A stretch of DNA of 64,000 nt. Origin: Acidobacteriaceae bacterium. GTDB taxonomy: Bacteria > Acidobacteriota > Terriglobia > Terriglobales > Acidobacteriaceae. This document shows, piece by piece, positions 1 to 9,638 of this stretch. Position 1 is the first letter of the stretch, and each line of letters begins with the position of its first letter. Under the pieces are notes generated by a model, which was not told the DNA's origin, searched no databases, and saw only the letters and a list, made by a program, of their open reading frames with translations. The stretch is from assembly GCA_025462735.1 (NCBI GenBank), contig JAOAPC010000024.1:496001-560000 (forward strand), read 5' to 3'. The translations under genes and the position numbers were made by a program.

Positions 1-236
1 TAACTCAACCAGCACGCGAGGCCCAGACCCATCAGAACCCAGAACAGCTTGGTGCGGCCGTCATGGCGAAAGACGTTTGGCAGGCAGGAGAGCACTGCCG
101 ACAGCAGAAGCAGGCACTGTAAAAGGTCACTCAGCGCAACCAAGCCAAAGCTGCGATGAGACAGCAATGAGGCGGTGATCTGGAGCAATACCAGACACAC
201 CAACCCAGCACCCCACGTTTTGACACGCGAAGACAT
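1..236 (-). CDS. N-terminus of a multi-TM membrane protein, partial (runs off left edge)
   Basis: The minus strand is open from an ATG at 236 to the window edge, giving 78 residues that begin MSSRVKTWGAGLVCLVLLQ. Two hydrophobic stretches (about residues 9-25 and 35-52) and the start of a third at the edge look like membrane helices separated by a short basic loop. Sensor kinases and diguanylate cyclases often carry such multi-helix N-terminal sensor regions, but the effector domain lies outside the window, so the function is unknown. The gene is divergent from the histidine kinase starting at 424, and the roughly 190 bp between them probably holds promoters for both. Confidence 0.6.
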   Translation of the reverse strand, partial: MSSRVKTWGAGLVCLVLLQITASLLSHRSFGLVALSDLLQCLLLLSAVLSCLPNVFRHDGRTKLFWVLMGLGLACWLS

Positions 237-423
237 GTACCTCGCCCCAAGCAATTTTAGGATTGTTTACGGTTTACGCCGATATTACTTCGGTAACTAC
301 CTTGGTGAGACTGGACCCATCTCTCGCTCCGTCGGTACTTGCAGGGTCATCTTTAGGGTTTAAGGGTGGTTTCTGCTTGCCATAGCTATATTCCAGCCCA
401 TAATATCCAGCAAGAACACTGCT

Positions 424-2280
424 TTGCCTGTCCTAAACCGAACTTGGCTGCCTCGCTTCCGCCCTCGATCTTTGTGGCGGAAGTCGCCGTTTAGCCCCGA
501 AGAAAACCTGAGGACTGAGCGCTGGCTGGCGACAGCCAGAGTATTTCTTGCCATATGGGCACTGATTGCTCTGTGGCTTGATCCGGAGGAGGTCCGTTCG
601 CCTTGGGCGTACGCCTTGTTGGGTTTTTACATCGCACACGGCACGGCTGTCCTGGTTCTGCTGAGGTCGCCGCAGCAATCCACGTCCCCGCTTCGTTTGC
701 TGGTTCATTGCGTCGATGTGCTCTGGCCGGCTTTGATTTCTCCATATACCAGCGGGCAGAACAATCCCTTCTTCCTGTTTTTTGTTTTTGTGCTGGCTGC
801 TGCCGCCTACCGGTGGGGACTTTGGGAAACAGTGATGACCGCTGTCGCGTCGGTCTCCCTGCTCTGGTTGGAGAGTGTGTCGTTCGAAGAAGGGATTATG
901 CGCACGCTGAACGCATGGAGTACCCATCATCAGATGCCGGTCGTCCAAATCCGCATCCTTGGCATTGAACCAAGACAGCTGCTCATGGAATCGGTGTACT
1001 TGATCGTAATGGGACTTCTGCTGGGCTATTTGGCCGAGCGCCAGAAGAAGCTGAGCGCGGAAAAAGATATCGTCGCGAGGATGCTGCGACTGGTGCGAAT
1101 AGATGTTGGCTTAGCCGGCAGTCTTTCACATATCGTGAGGGAATTGGTCAGCCTCTACGGCGCCAGAGGAGCGCTGATCGTCACCCGTGAAAGCGGAAGT
1201 CACCGCGTACATGTTGGCGAACTTCAATTGGACAGCGCGTTTCCTGAATTGCGATGGGCTGATGCACGCCCTGGGGCTTCAGAGACATATTTGCGGGAGA
1301 GCATCGCGATAAGTTGGCTTGCAACCCGGGATGGTGAAACAGGTGAGGTCCGCCTCACCGGACTCGGTTCCTCAGGTTCGCCCGTGCGTGATGTCGATCA
1401 TGCCGTGGTTCGCAGTTTTGCCAATCTGCATTCTTTTAATTCGCTGGCTGCGTCTTTCTTTTCCTTCTCACACGAGCTTTCGGGACGAATCTTTCTGCTT
1501 GACCCTACTTTTCCATCTGGGACGGAAGAAGGACTTATCTTTCTACAGGACCTGGTCAGGCAGATCACGCCGGCACTCTACAATCTTTATCTTTTGCGGC
1601 GGCTGCGGAGCAGGGCCGGCGCTGCCGAGCGAGCGCGCTTGGTGCGCGAGCTTCACGATGGCGCGGTGCAGTCTTTGATCGGCGTGGAAATGCAAGTGGA
1701 CGTACTCCGCCGTCATCCACCTGCCGCGGACTCCATGACGGACGAACTGGAGCGCATTCAGGGATTGCTTCGGGAAGAGGTGTTAAATCTACGTGAGCTG
1801 ATGCAGGAGATGAAGTCCACGGAGATGGATGCCCGCCGGCTAGCTGGCTTCTTGCGCGATACTGTGCAAAGATTTCAGCGGGAAACCGGCATTGCTGCGC
1901 AATTTGTCATGGACGGAGACGAGGTCGTCCTTCCTCAATCGGTTTGCCGAGAATTGGCGCGTATTACGCAGGAGGCTCTGGTTAACGTGCGGAAGCACAG
2001 CGGCGCCAAACAGGTTCTAGTGCAGCTCTTGCGGGAAAATGCCGGATGGCAACTAACGGTTGAAGATGACGGCACAGGTTTTCCTTTTGTTGGGCGAATT
2101 ACACAGTCTGAACTCGATGCCACAGGAGGAGCGCCGGCGATTATCCGAGAACGCGTGCGGCTCATCCAGGGTGATCTCACGATAGAATCCAGGCCAGGCA
2201 AAGGCTCGCGAATTGAGGTGTACGTGCCGCAGATCCAAACCGTCGAGGCAAGCAGCGGCGCTCAGAACTTATTCACATGA
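424..2280 (+). CDS. Membrane sensor histidine kinase, NarL/DegS class (HisKA_3)
   Basis: This is a two-component sensor kinase. About six hydrophobic helices fill residues 35-205, a GAF-sized linker follows (about 215-385), then a HisKA_3 dimerisation domain with the H-box ELHDGAVQSL (predicted phospho-His about 411). The HATPase_c domain shows the N-box QEALVNVRKH (Asn about 521) and the G-box VEDDGTGFP. It ends with the usual GKGSRIEVYVP stretch. The start is uncertain: TTG at 424 is the only usual start near the open end of the frame, it has no clear ribosome site, and a second TTG near 472 would also keep all helices. The response regulator gene follows 83 bp downstream, so the two are probably a cognate pair. 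The signal sensed cannot be read from the sequence. Confidence 0.9.
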   Translation: MPVLNRTWLPRFRPRSLWRKSPFSPEENLRTERWLATARVFLAIWALIALWLDPEEVRSPWAYALLGFYIAHGTAVLVLLRSPQQSTSPLRLLVHCVDVLWPALISPYTSGQNNPFFLFFVFVLAAAAYRWGLWETVMTAVASVSLLWLESVSFEEGIMRTLNAWSTHHQMPVVQIRILGIEPRQLLMESVYLIVMGLLLGYLAERQKKLSAEKDIVARMLRLVRIDVGLAGSLSHIVRELVSLYGARGALIVTRESGSHRVHVGELQLDSAFPELRWADARPGASETYLRESIAISWLATRDGETGEVRLTGLGSSGSPVRDVDHAVVRSFANLHSFNSLAASFFSFSHELSGRIFLLDPTFPSGTEEGLIFLQDLVRQITPALYNLYLLRRLRSRAGAAERARLVRELHDGAVQSLIGVEMQVDVLRRHPPAADSMTDELERIQGLLREEVLNLRELMQEMKSTEMDARRLAGFLRDTVQRFQRETGIAAQFVMDGDEVVLPQSVCRELARITQEALVNVRKHSGAKQVLVQLLRENAGWQLTVEDDGTGFPFVGRITQSELDATGGAPAIIRERVRLIQGDLTIESRPGKGSRIEVYVPQIQTVEASSGAQNLFT

Positions 2281-2363
2281 CGCCCTTGATTTGTGTCCTG
2301 ATTTAGTAAGAACATAAGTTGTTTGTTGGGCCTCCGTCCGCGCTTTAAATCCGCAAACGCCAA

Positions 2364-3047
2364 ATGGATAATCGCAGGTTTCAGCCAGTGCGCATTTTGA
2401 TTGCCGATGACCATCCCATCTTTCGGGACGGATTGAAGCGTCTTCTCGAGTCAGAAGGCGAGTTCAAAGTCGTAGGCGAAGCTTGCGATGGAGTTGAGGC
2501 GGTCACGCTCGCTCGTCAACTGATCCCTGAAGTGCTGTTGCTCGATTTAGCCATGCCTCGTCGACGCGGGCTCGACGCGCTCCGGGACCTTGTTTCTGAT
2601 GCCAGAGCAGTTCGCGTGATCCTGCTGACGGCAGCTGCCGAGAAAGAGCAAATCGTCGAGGCCCTGCAGCTAGGCGCACGCGGAGTAGTGCTCAAAGATT
2701 CCGCCACCCAGATTTTGCTCAAGAGCATTCGCGCGGTAATGAACGGCGAGTATTGGGTCGGACGGGAGAGCGTTTCGAACCTGGTCCAATATCTAAGGAC
2801 TATGGTTGCTCCCGCTGAAACTTTCCCGCATAGAAATAGATATCGGCTTACGCCCCGCGAACTGGAAATCGTCGCTGCAGTAGTTGCGGGATTTGCAAAT
2901 AAAGAAATTGCTCAATACTTTAAAATTAGCGAAGACACAGTCAAACACCACCTCAGCAATATTTTCGACAAGATTGGAGTTTCGAGCCGGCTCGAGCTGG
3001 CGCTCTTCGCTGTAAACCAGTCGTTGCCTTTCAAGCCGATTGTGTAA
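2364..3047 (+). CDS. LuxR/NarL-family response regulator
   Basis: A 227-residue DNA-binding response regulator. The receiver domain (about 8-125) has the acidic pair D15/D16 and the phospho-acceptor D61 in LLLDLAMP, with a conserved Lys in VLKDSA. A LuxR-type helix-turn-helix follows at about 160-220, with LTPRELEIVAAVVAGFANKE and the recognition-helix region SEDTVKHHLSNIF. Domain order and length are standard for NarL/FixJ regulators. It sits just after a HisKA_3 kinase, the usual partner class. It converges with the dehydrogenase gene at 3065 with only 17 bp between stops. Its regulon is unknown; control of the neighbouring EPS genes is plausible but unproven. Confidence 0.93.
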   Translation: MDNRRFQPVRILIADDHPIFRDGLKRLLESEGEFKVVGEACDGVEAVTLARQLIPEVLLLDLAMPRRRGLDALRDLVSDARAVRVILLTAAAEKEQIVEALQLGARGVVLKDSATQILLKSIRAVMNGEYWVGRESVSNLVQYLRTMVAPAETFPHRNRYRLTPRELEIVAAVVAGFANKEIAQYFKISEDTVKHHLSNIFDKIGVSSRLELALFAVNQSLPFKPIV

Positions 3048-3064
3048 TCGTCCGGGCGCCGAGC

Positions 3065-4423
3065 TTAGCAGTGGACGACTTTGGGGCTGTGAATACCACG
3101 AGTAGCGTTGCGCGTATCGACGACTAACTTTGATTCCCGCACGATCTGCTCATAGTCATAGTCGGAATGGTCGGTCACGATAAGCACGCAATCGTATTGG
3201 CCTAGGTTATCAAGCGTGGCGCACTTCATCCGGAGGTCGTACTTGCGCCCCCTACCGACTTCGGGGAAGTAGGGATCGTTATAGCTGACCTGGGCCCCCG
3301 CGTTTTGCAAGAGCTCGATGATAGTCAGGGCAGGAGACTCGCGAAGGTCGTCAATGTCTTTTTTGTACGCAACTCCGAGGACCAATACCTTGGATCCATT
3401 GACTGCTTTTTTCTGCTGGTTCAAGGCCCGCGCCACATACTCCAGTACGTGGTATGGCATGTTAGTGTTGATTTCGCCGGCCAACTCGATGAAGCGGGTG
3501 TGAAAGTCCCATTCTTTGGCTTTCCAGGAAAGGTAAAACGGATCGACTGGAATGCAGTGCCCTCCCAATCCCGGTCCCGGATAGAACGGATGAAACCCAA
3601 AGGGCTTTGTGGAGGCAGCCTCTATAACTTCCCAAATATCTATGCCCATTCTCAAGCAAAGCAGTTTCAGTTCATTCACCAGTGCGATGTTGACGCAGCG
3701 GTAAATATTTTCGAGCAGCTTCGTCATCTCGGCAACGGCCGGAGAAGAAACCGGAACTGTGCGATTGAAAATGGCGCCATACATTGCGCCCGCGAGCTCA
3801 GAAGCTTTCGGTTCCAGTCCCCCGACTACTTTAGGTATGTCGCGACGAGCGACCGTCTGGTTCCCCGGATCTTCGCGCTCCGGAGAGAACGCGACAAAAA
3901 AGCATTTGTCGTCGGCATCTCCATTGCGTGCAGCTTTCAGACCCTGCCCATTTCCTTTTTCAAGAATTGGGACCAGAACCTCTTCTGTGGTTCCCGGATA
4001 AGTTGTGCTCTCGAGAACCACCAGCTGTCCCGGCTGAAGGTGAGGCGCAAGCGCCTCGGCCGTTCCAGTGATGTAACTAAGATCGGGCTCGTGGTACTCG
4101 TTCAGGGGGGTGGGGACGCATATGATAATCGCGTCCATCTGCTCAAGCTGGGCATAGTCGGAAGTCGCGGAGAACCCCTGGCTACGCGCTTTTTGAATTT
4201 CCGGCACCGTGATCCGAAAAATGTAGGAGCCACCGGCCGCGAGCGTAGAAATTTTGCGTTGATCGATGTCGAAGCCAGTGACTGGGAATCCCTGGTCGCT
4301 GTAAAGCAAGGCGAGAGGAAGTCCCACGTAGCCGAGACCAATCACAGCGACTCGTGCCTGGCGTTTCTCAATCTTGCTTTTTAATTCGGAAAAATGGGTT
4401 GCGGAAACCGCGTGGCTCTTCAT
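3065..4423 (-). CDS. Nucleotide-sugar 6-dehydrogenase, UDP-HexNAc type (WbpA/TviB/WecC-like)
   Basis: A 452-residue UDPG/MGDP dehydrogenase that would oxidise C6 of a nucleotide sugar to a uronate using two NAD+. The N-terminal Rossmann domain carries VAVIGLGYVGLPLAL (GxGxxG at 29-34). The FSPEREDPGN stretch (about 179-188) is typical of the UDP-GlcNAc/UDP-ManNAc branch rather than of Ugd or AlgD. The catalytic Cys is C290 in GPGLGGHCIPVDP, and the third domain has VAYKKDIDDLRESPA. Length is normal. The likely product is UDP-GlcNAcA or UDP-ManNAcA. With the AlgD-like enzyme at 55171, this is the second uronate-forming dehydrogenase in the window. The exact substrate cannot be settled from sequence alone. 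Confidence 0.9.
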   Translation of the reverse strand: MKSHAVSATHFSELKSKIEKRQARVAVIGLGYVGLPLALLYSDQGFPVTGFDIDQRKISTLAAGGSYIFRITVPEIQKARSQGFSATSDYAQLEQMDAIIICVPTPLNEYHEPDLSYITGTAEALAPHLQPGQLVVLESTTYPGTTEEVLVPILEKGNGQGLKAARNGDADDKCFFVAFSPEREDPGNQTVARRDIPKVVGGLEPKASELAGAMYGAIFNRTVPVSSPAVAEMTKLLENIYRCVNIALVNELKLLCLRMGIDIWEVIEAASTKPFGFHPFYPGPGLGGHCIPVDPFYLSWKAKEWDFHTRFIELAGEINTNMPYHVLEYVARALNQQKKAVNGSKVLVLGVAYKKDIDDLRESPALTIIELLQNAGAQVSYNDPYFPEVGRGRKYDLRMKCATLDNLGQYDCVLIVTDHSDYDYEQIVRESKLVVDTRNATRGIHSPKVVHC

Positions 4424-4555
4424 AATCAGATAAAGATTCTAGCATCTCGGTTTGGGTTACTCGGCAGGTACAGGCTCGCAAATTTGGCCGGCGTGCGTGT
4501 TAGAAATCCATTTCACAAGAGTTACTTCCGTTACCCAGGGAGACAGGCTCAGGTC

Positions 4556-5131
4556 ATGAGAAAGCGGCAACTGGCGTTCCTGATATCTCTGGCTGGATTG
4601 CTGCTTTTCGCGACCGTGTCCGGCAAACTCCTGGTAATCAATGATCCGCAAACCGCCGATGTAATCGTAGTCCTGGCGGGAGAAACGGACAGTCGTCCGG
4701 CACGCGCGCTCGAGTTGTTGTCTCAGAATTACGCGCCCAGAATGCTTTTGGATGTGCCCGCCGCAGCGAAGATATATAAACCCACAATGCTGGAGATCGC
4801 CCGCGACTATGTTCAACAATTGCCGCAGAAGCGCTCGGTAAGCATTTGTCCGATTGTCGGACTTTCCACGAAAACGGAAGCGCGTGATGTGGCGCAATGT
4901 TTGAAGCAGTGGAATGTCCACAGCGTATTGCTGGTCACTTCCGATTACCATACCCGGCGCGCCCTCAGCATCTTCAAGCATGAGCTTGCAGGACGTCGAT
5001 GTTGGGCTGCATCGGCGACCGACCCGCAACAATTCGGAATAGAGTGGTGGCAACAGCGGCAATGGGCAAAATTGAACTTTGGGGAGTGGTTACGGCTAAT
5101 GTGGTGGGAAGCAGTGGACCGTTGGATATAG
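4556..5131 (+). CDS. DUF218/YdcF-family membrane-anchored protein
   Basis: A 191-residue protein starting at ATG 4556, preceded by a purine-rich GGGAGACAGG ribosome site; the frame is open further upstream but that extension overlaps the divergent gene and looks non-coding. One N-terminal helix (about 6-26) is followed by a DUF218 domain: ADVIVVLAGETDSRPARAL, then the Thr-rich STKTEARDVAQCL and VLLVTSDYHTRRAL. These match the YdcF/SanA/ElyC fold, whose members are linked to envelope polysaccharide or peptidoglycan metabolism. It is divergent from the UDP-HexNAc dehydrogenase. The family assignment is good; the specific role is unknown. Confidence 0.82.
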   Translation: MRKRQLAFLISLAGLLLFATVSGKLLVINDPQTADVIVVLAGETDSRPARALELLSQNYAPRMLLDVPAAAKIYKPTMLEIARDYVQQLPQKRSVSICPIVGLSTKTEARDVAQCLKQWNVHSVLLVTSDYHTRRALSIFKHELAGRRCWAASATDPQQFGIEWWQQRQWAKLNFGEWLRLMWWEAVDRWI

Positions 5132-5231
5132 ATTCAGCATGCGGGCATCGGGCAAGTCATGTCCTACGTAACTCTTATTGAGCAATGAGCAAAGAGCAAA
5201 GAGCAGGTCGCGTATGCCCTCCCCAGAAGCG

Positions 5232-7550
5232 CTATGATTTCAACTGCGCCAACTGCTTCTTGACGTCGTCGGCACTTCTGTACTTCGGGTCGATCTTAAG
5301 AACGCGCTCTAAATGTTGTCTGGCGAGGGCGGGTTGCTCGGTCCGGGCGTATGCCAGGCCGAGGTGATAGTGATAAGTAGGGTTCTCCGCCTCTTTGTTC
5401 TTGGCCCCCAGCTTGATGGCTTCCTGAAACATGCCAATAGCAGACTCATACACGCCCTTTTGGTAAAAGGCCCACCCTAGGGTGTCCGCGACATTGGAGG
5501 ATTCGGGCAGATTGCGGCGAGCAGTTTGCGCCAACTGTAAAGCCATGTCCACATTATCATTGCGTTCCAGCAACACGTACGCCAAGTTGTTAGACGCTTG
5601 AGGATTGTCGGGCTTTAATTGCAATGCGGTCTGGTACGCCGATTTGGCCTTATCTAGATCGTGTTTACGCTCGTAGGCCACCCCCGTGAGAATGTAAAAA
5701 GCCGCCTCCTTCGGGTTGGCCGCGGTCGCCTCGGAGTATGTACCCAGCGCTTCATCCACCGCACCGGTCGTAAGCTGAGACTGGCCGAGTTTCACATATG
5801 CGTCCACGTTGGTTTTGTCTAGCTGTACCGCTTTTTTGAACGCTGTTTCTGCCTCTGGATAATTCTTCTTGCTCAACAGGACCGAGCCAAGCAGGTAGTA
5901 GAAACCGCTGTTGTTCGGAGAAGCCGCGATTTGACTATTGATTCGTGAAATCGCTTTGTCCGTTTGTTTCTGGGCAAGATAGACGTTCGCCAGACCGCGC
6001 AAGGCATCGACGGAGCCGGGCTCACGGCTGAGTGCCTGCTCAAACCACCTAGTTGCGTCTGGGAATTTCTGCTCTTGAGTGCTCAGATTGCCCATTTCCA
6101 TATAGCCAGCGGGCGATTGCGGGGAGACTTCAATGGCTTTGCGAGCATCCAGTTCGGCGGCCGGATACCGCTTGCGCGTCATCAGCGAAATGGATCGCAA
6201 CGCATAACCGTCTGGAGAAGCTGGCTGCAGTCGAATGATCTCGCTGGCATAGCGCTCGAGGCCTGGTATGTCTGATTTCTGCAGCGCAAGTCCTGCGAGT
6301 GCGCGATCGGCCTCTACCATGTTGGGCTGGAAGTGAACTGCCTGCTGCCATTCTGTTCCGGCGCGGTCTAACTCACCCCGCCGGTCCAAGGCTAGGCCCA
6401 GCTGATAATGTGCCACAGCCAACTCGGGATTCTTGGTGACGACGTCCTGCAAGGTTTGCACTGCTTCGTTGACTTGGTTTCGCCGCAGTTGGATCTCTCC
6501 GCGGAAGGTCAGTGCCTCTTCGTCTTTGGCCTTGGAACTGAGAAGAGACTCGTTGAGTTTGTCAGCTTCATCCAACCGGTTTTTCAGAATCAACAGCTGG
6601 ACGTAGTTCTTCGACACCTGCACGTCTTTCGGATGTTCCTGATGGAGCGATCCGTACTCAGCCGCCGCTTTGTCAAGATCGCCTTCGGCAAAGTAGTAGT
6701 CGCCGAGCATTCTATAAGCAACGGTGTTTTTGGGTAGATCTCGTTTGACTTCCCCGAGAAATTGTTCTGCTTCGGCCCTCTTACCTTGTGCCATGTATAG
6801 CTTGGCCAGCGACGCGCGCGCGTTGACATCTTTAGGGTCAGCCGCAATAATCGCCCGCACCTCCTGTTCGGCTTCCGCATAACGCCCGCGACCTTGGTAA
6901 AAGGCCGCCAGCGCCATACGCGGATTCTCGCCCTGGGCCTTCAGTTCGATGGCCTTCTTGTAATTTGCCTCCGCCAAATCAAATTGCCCGGTTTTAGTCT
7001 CAACCAGCGCGAGATTCAAATATGAGTCACCGTGATCCGGGGCCAGCGCGATCGCCTTCTGAAGTTCTGCCACCGCTTCAGGATACTTTTGCTGTGCGTT
7101 CAACAAATTGGCGACGGCAATGTGAGTGTCCGGATCATTTGGCTGCTTTTCGAGAAGCAGATCGGTGTGTTCCTTGGCGGTGGTCAGATCAGCGCGGTTC
7201 GAAGTTGAAGCGTAGTCCGCAGCCAGCATGTTTGCCATATCCGCGTGCGCCTTGTAGTTGTCCGGCTGCAACTCCAGAGTCCGCATGATTTCCAGATAGG
7301 CATGTTGCCAATCCTGCAGTTTGAGATAGCTTTGGGACAATTGATAGTGCGCCGCCGCGAAAGTACTATCGACTTGAGTGGCGTTCAGGAATTGAATGAC
7401 CGCTTCCCGATACTTCCCTTCAGCGTAATATCTTTGACCACTCTCAAAGTACTTCTGCTTTCGCACATTTGGATCGCGCGAACAGCCAGTCAACACTACC
7501 GCGAGTAAACCGAGCACCAGCGTTAAACGAAAATGGGAAGAACTTCTCAT
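5232..7550 (-). CDS. prsT: TPR-repeat lipoprotein, PEP-CTERM/EPS-associated (PrsT-like)
   Basis: A 772-residue lipoprotein. The signal peptide ends in a lipobox VVLTGC (Cys23), and the rest is an almost unbroken array of tetratricopeptide repeats up to the C-terminus, recognisable by recurring A-x-x-x-Y/L-G and P-A/G-N/D patterns. Length and architecture match the PEP-CTERM system TPR lipoprotein family, usually found beside exosortase genes. It lies downstream of EpsI and exosortase in the same direction after a 118-bp gap, so it may be in the same operon or have its own promoter. It probably acts in the periplasm as a scaffold for the assembly or export complex; the partner is not known. 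Confidence 0.88.
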   Translation of the reverse strand: MRSSSHFRLTLVLGLLAVVLTGCSRDPNVRKQKYFESGQRYYAEGKYREAVIQFLNATQVDSTFAAAHYQLSQSYLKLQDWQHAYLEIMRTLELQPDNYKAHADMANMLAADYASTSNRADLTTAKEHTDLLLEKQPNDPDTHIAVANLLNAQQKYPEAVAELQKAIALAPDHGDSYLNLALVETKTGQFDLAEANYKKAIELKAQGENPRMALAAFYQGRGRYAEAEQEVRAIIAADPKDVNARASLAKLYMAQGKRAEAEQFLGEVKRDLPKNTVAYRMLGDYYFAEGDLDKAAAEYGSLHQEHPKDVQVSKNYVQLLILKNRLDEADKLNESLLSSKAKDEEALTFRGEIQLRRNQVNEAVQTLQDVVTKNPELAVAHYQLGLALDRRGELDRAGTEWQQAVHFQPNMVEADRALAGLALQKSDIPGLERYASEIIRLQPASPDGYALRSISLMTRKRYPAAELDARKAIEVSPQSPAGYMEMGNLSTQEQKFPDATRWFEQALSREPGSVDALRGLANVYLAQKQTDKAISRINSQIAASPNNSGFYYLLGSVLLSKKNYPEAETAFKKAVQLDKTNVDAYVKLGQSQLTTGAVDEALGTYSEATAANPKEAAFYILTGVAYERKHDLDKAKSAYQTALQLKPDNPQASNNLAYVLLERNDNVDMALQLAQTARRNLPESSNVADTLGWAFYQKGVYESAIGMFQEAIKLGAKNKEAENPTYHYHLGLAYARTEQPALARQHLERVLKIDPKYRSADDVKKQLAQLKS

Positions 7551-7668
7551 CCGAGACTCTCCAGACGCTCACAGCGCCCAATCATTGATTTCACTACTTA
7601 CCAACGTTAGTGCATCGAAAAAAGTACTCAAAGCTACTCTAGTAACCGGCGAATTCCGTGAGAGCCCA

Positions 7669-8307
7669 TCAGCGTGGAACATAATTGTCAATCACGGGGA
7701 CGACGTTGTTCGCCAGAGTGAGCAAGCGCTGTTGAGCTGAATCGATACTCTCCCCTGGCAAAAATCTAGTTGTAAGCCGAATTAAAGATCCATCAGAGCG
7801 TCGCATGCGAATGGAATCAAGAACCAGATAATATTTTGCCCAATATTCGCTGGCCACAGCGCGGTCGTGCGCCCAATACCAGTACAAGACCAACTGCCGC
7901 TCCTGTCCCAGCGCGATCAAATACCTGTTGGCTTTGAACGGGGCATTGCCGTTCAGATTCAGAGTGATCCGATCCGATCGCAACGGAGCCCAACCGGCGC
8001 CAGGCAAGCAGTTTTTGGGCGAGTGAATCGTGTCTCCTGAGCGCTGACTGGGGAAATATGCGATGAACAGACCGACCGCCGGCGTGCTTGACCCGGACTG
8101 ATACTCGCGTGTCAGGAAATCACCCGGCCCCAAGACGTCCAGCACATCCTTGCTAAGGGGAACATCTGTCGAAAGCCATCCGTCAAATGTTCGCGGAAAC
8201 GACTGAAGGGGCTGGTGCGCGGGAATGATTTCCGCCGTGTTACGCGCCTGTAACAGCAATGCTGTTGCCGCCAGCAGCGCCACGACGGTGATGAAGCGCC
8301 AGTTCAT
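7669..8307 (-). CDS. epsI: Exosortase-associated protein EpsI (DUF3485)
   Basis: A 212-residue protein with one N-terminal membrane helix (about 5-20) and a periplasmic EpsI/DUF3485 domain. The family signature is clear: HSPKNCLPGAGW at about 95-106 (Cys100), followed by the conserved aromatic LVLYWYW and a YWAKYYLVLDSIR stretch. In many genomes EpsI is fused to or follows exosortase; here the start overlaps the exosortase stop by 4 bp (ATGA), which indicates translational coupling. The biochemical role of EpsI is not established, although it is nearly always found with exosortase in EPS loci. Confidence 0.92.
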   Translation of the reverse strand: MNWRFITVVALLAATALLLQARNTAEIIPAHQPLQSFPRTFDGWLSTDVPLSKDVLDVLGPGDFLTREYQSGSSTPAVGLFIAYFPSQRSGDTIHSPKNCLPGAGWAPLRSDRITLNLNGNAPFKANRYLIALGQERQLVLYWYWAHDRAVASEYWAKYYLVLDSIRMRRSDGSLIRLTTRFLPGESIDSAQQRLLTLANNVVPVIDNYVPR

Positions 8308-9200
8308 GCGGCACGCTCGCTATCGCGGCGGAAGAACGAAAACGCTTGATGCAGTGCAAACAGCATCAATAGTGAAACTACGAAAACCAACCATCCGGAG
8401 AAAAGATGGAAAAATCCTTCCGCTTTGTCCGGATCCCAATATTGGACGATCAAACCCGTTCCCACAATTCGCAACGCATTAGCTGCCACGGCAATGGGAA
8501 CGGAAGCCAAAGTCAGCGCGATTCGGATCCACGTTCGCCGCTCCATGAGGTAGCCATACATAATCGCCAGAGTCATCAGAGACATCAAAGACCGGATCCC
8601 GCTGCATGCCTGGGCCACCTCTAATGGCATAGCGGGTAAATTAATAATGTTGCCTTCCCGCAGTACTGGCACGCCGAAAGCCGGAAGCGTCCATGCCGCC
8701 AACTTCGAAGCCAATATCTGCAACGGTAACGTAATCTGGCTGAAAACGATCGCCGGAATTGGAACCATCAACACCAGGAAAAACAAAGGGAAGAGAACTG
8801 CACGGAATATGGCCCATCCGAGAAAAAAAATCACCAAGCCAGAAATCAAAACAATCAACGACACCCGCGAGAGGAAGAGTTCCGCGCCAAAGATCCCGAC
8901 GACTAACATTGCCAGAGACGCTAAGATAATGGGCAAACCCCAAGTAGAAGGTTTTCGGTGTATCTCCTGCAGGCGTGCCCGATTTTGCCAAAGTATGAAA
9001 GCCGAAAACACCGGAACGAAAAAGCCGTGCGAGAAGTTCGGGTCCGCCCACCACTGGCGAACCAATCGGAGAATGATTGGAACATAGAGCCAAGCCGCCA
9101 GAAGCAGGAGGGTCGCCGTGTACCAACTGATCAGTCTAGCTCTGGGACGGCTGGTCCTCATCGGCTCGGAGACTGAAACAGCCTGTGCCAAATCGCTCAT
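8304..9200 (-). CDS. xrt: Exosortase (integral membrane cysteine transpeptidase family)
   Basis: About 298 residues with roughly eight membrane helices. All exosortase hallmarks are visible: the N-terminal SHGFFVP, the catalytic-type Cys199 in QACSGIRSL, Arg244 in VAANALRIVGTG and His265 in EGFFHLFSGW. Exosortases process proteins with a PEP-CTERM-type tail and are tied to EPS production. The start is not certain: ATG 9200 (MSDLAQAV) fits the family best, ATG 9236 has a GGAG about 11 bases upstream, and a frame extending to 9377 encodes a Cys/Phe-rich leader that does not look like this family. EpsI follows with a 4-bp overlap. No protein with a convincing PEP-CTERM tail is encoded in this window. 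Confidence 0.93.
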   Translation of the reverse strand: MSDLAQAVSVSEPMRTSRPRARLISWYTATLLLLAAWLYVPIILRLVRQWWADPNFSHGFFVPVFSAFILWQNRARLQEIHRKPSTWGLPIILASLAMLVVGIFGAELFLSRVSLIVLISGLVIFFLGWAIFRAVLFPLFFLVLMVPIPAIVFSQITLPLQILASKLAAWTLPAFGVPVLREGNIINLPAMPLEVAQACSGIRSLMSLMTLAIMYGYLMERRTWIRIALTLASVPIAVAANALRIVGTGLIVQYWDPDKAEGFFHLFSGWLVFVVSLLMLFALHQAFSFFRRDSERAA

Positions 9201-9291
9201 CTTAAGCTTTAGCCGGGCAGGAATGCTCACAAACATATTGCAACCCTGCTCCGTTTGCAATTGCAGGGCCGACTCCTGCTCGATAAAATGC

Positions 9292-9312
9292 CTGTTTCCG
9301 CGGCTGAAACAG
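9292..9312. repeat. Short inverted repeat upstream of exosortase
   Basis: CTGTTTC, a 7-nt spacer and GAAACAG form a perfect 7-bp inverted repeat 56-112 bp upstream of the plausible exosortase starts. The right-hand 9-mer CTGAAACAG recurs at 9173-9181, just inside the gene. It could be an operator half-site arrangement or an untranslated-region hairpin; chance cannot be excluded. Confidence 0.3.
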
Positions 9313-9638
9313 CAACTGCCGAAGGGCGGGATACCGAAACTAAACCGGAGATTCAAGACCCCGCAGGGCGGGAACATATGAAATTACTGGGGTTATGAGT
9401 GCACCGCCGGTGCGCCGCGGCGGCAGCGGGGCGTCGTCACCGACTCCAATGATTAGGCTCGCTTTTGCCAAACGCTCGTGTGGCCATCTCTTGAGAGCAA
9501 AAAGAGACAATTACTTTCCACTGGGCCGACACGGTTTTATCAACATTCCGCAGTGTTCTACTACTCTGGTTATGAGCGGCTTAGGGCAAAATGGTTCTAG
9601 TTTGGTAGGCTGTTGATTTCTCTCCATATCGGAAAAAT

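Noticed and set aside
3305-4384. Long plus-strand open frame antisense to the UDP-HexNAc dehydrogenase
   Set aside because: It lies fully opposite a gene with clear motifs and encodes no recognisable domain.
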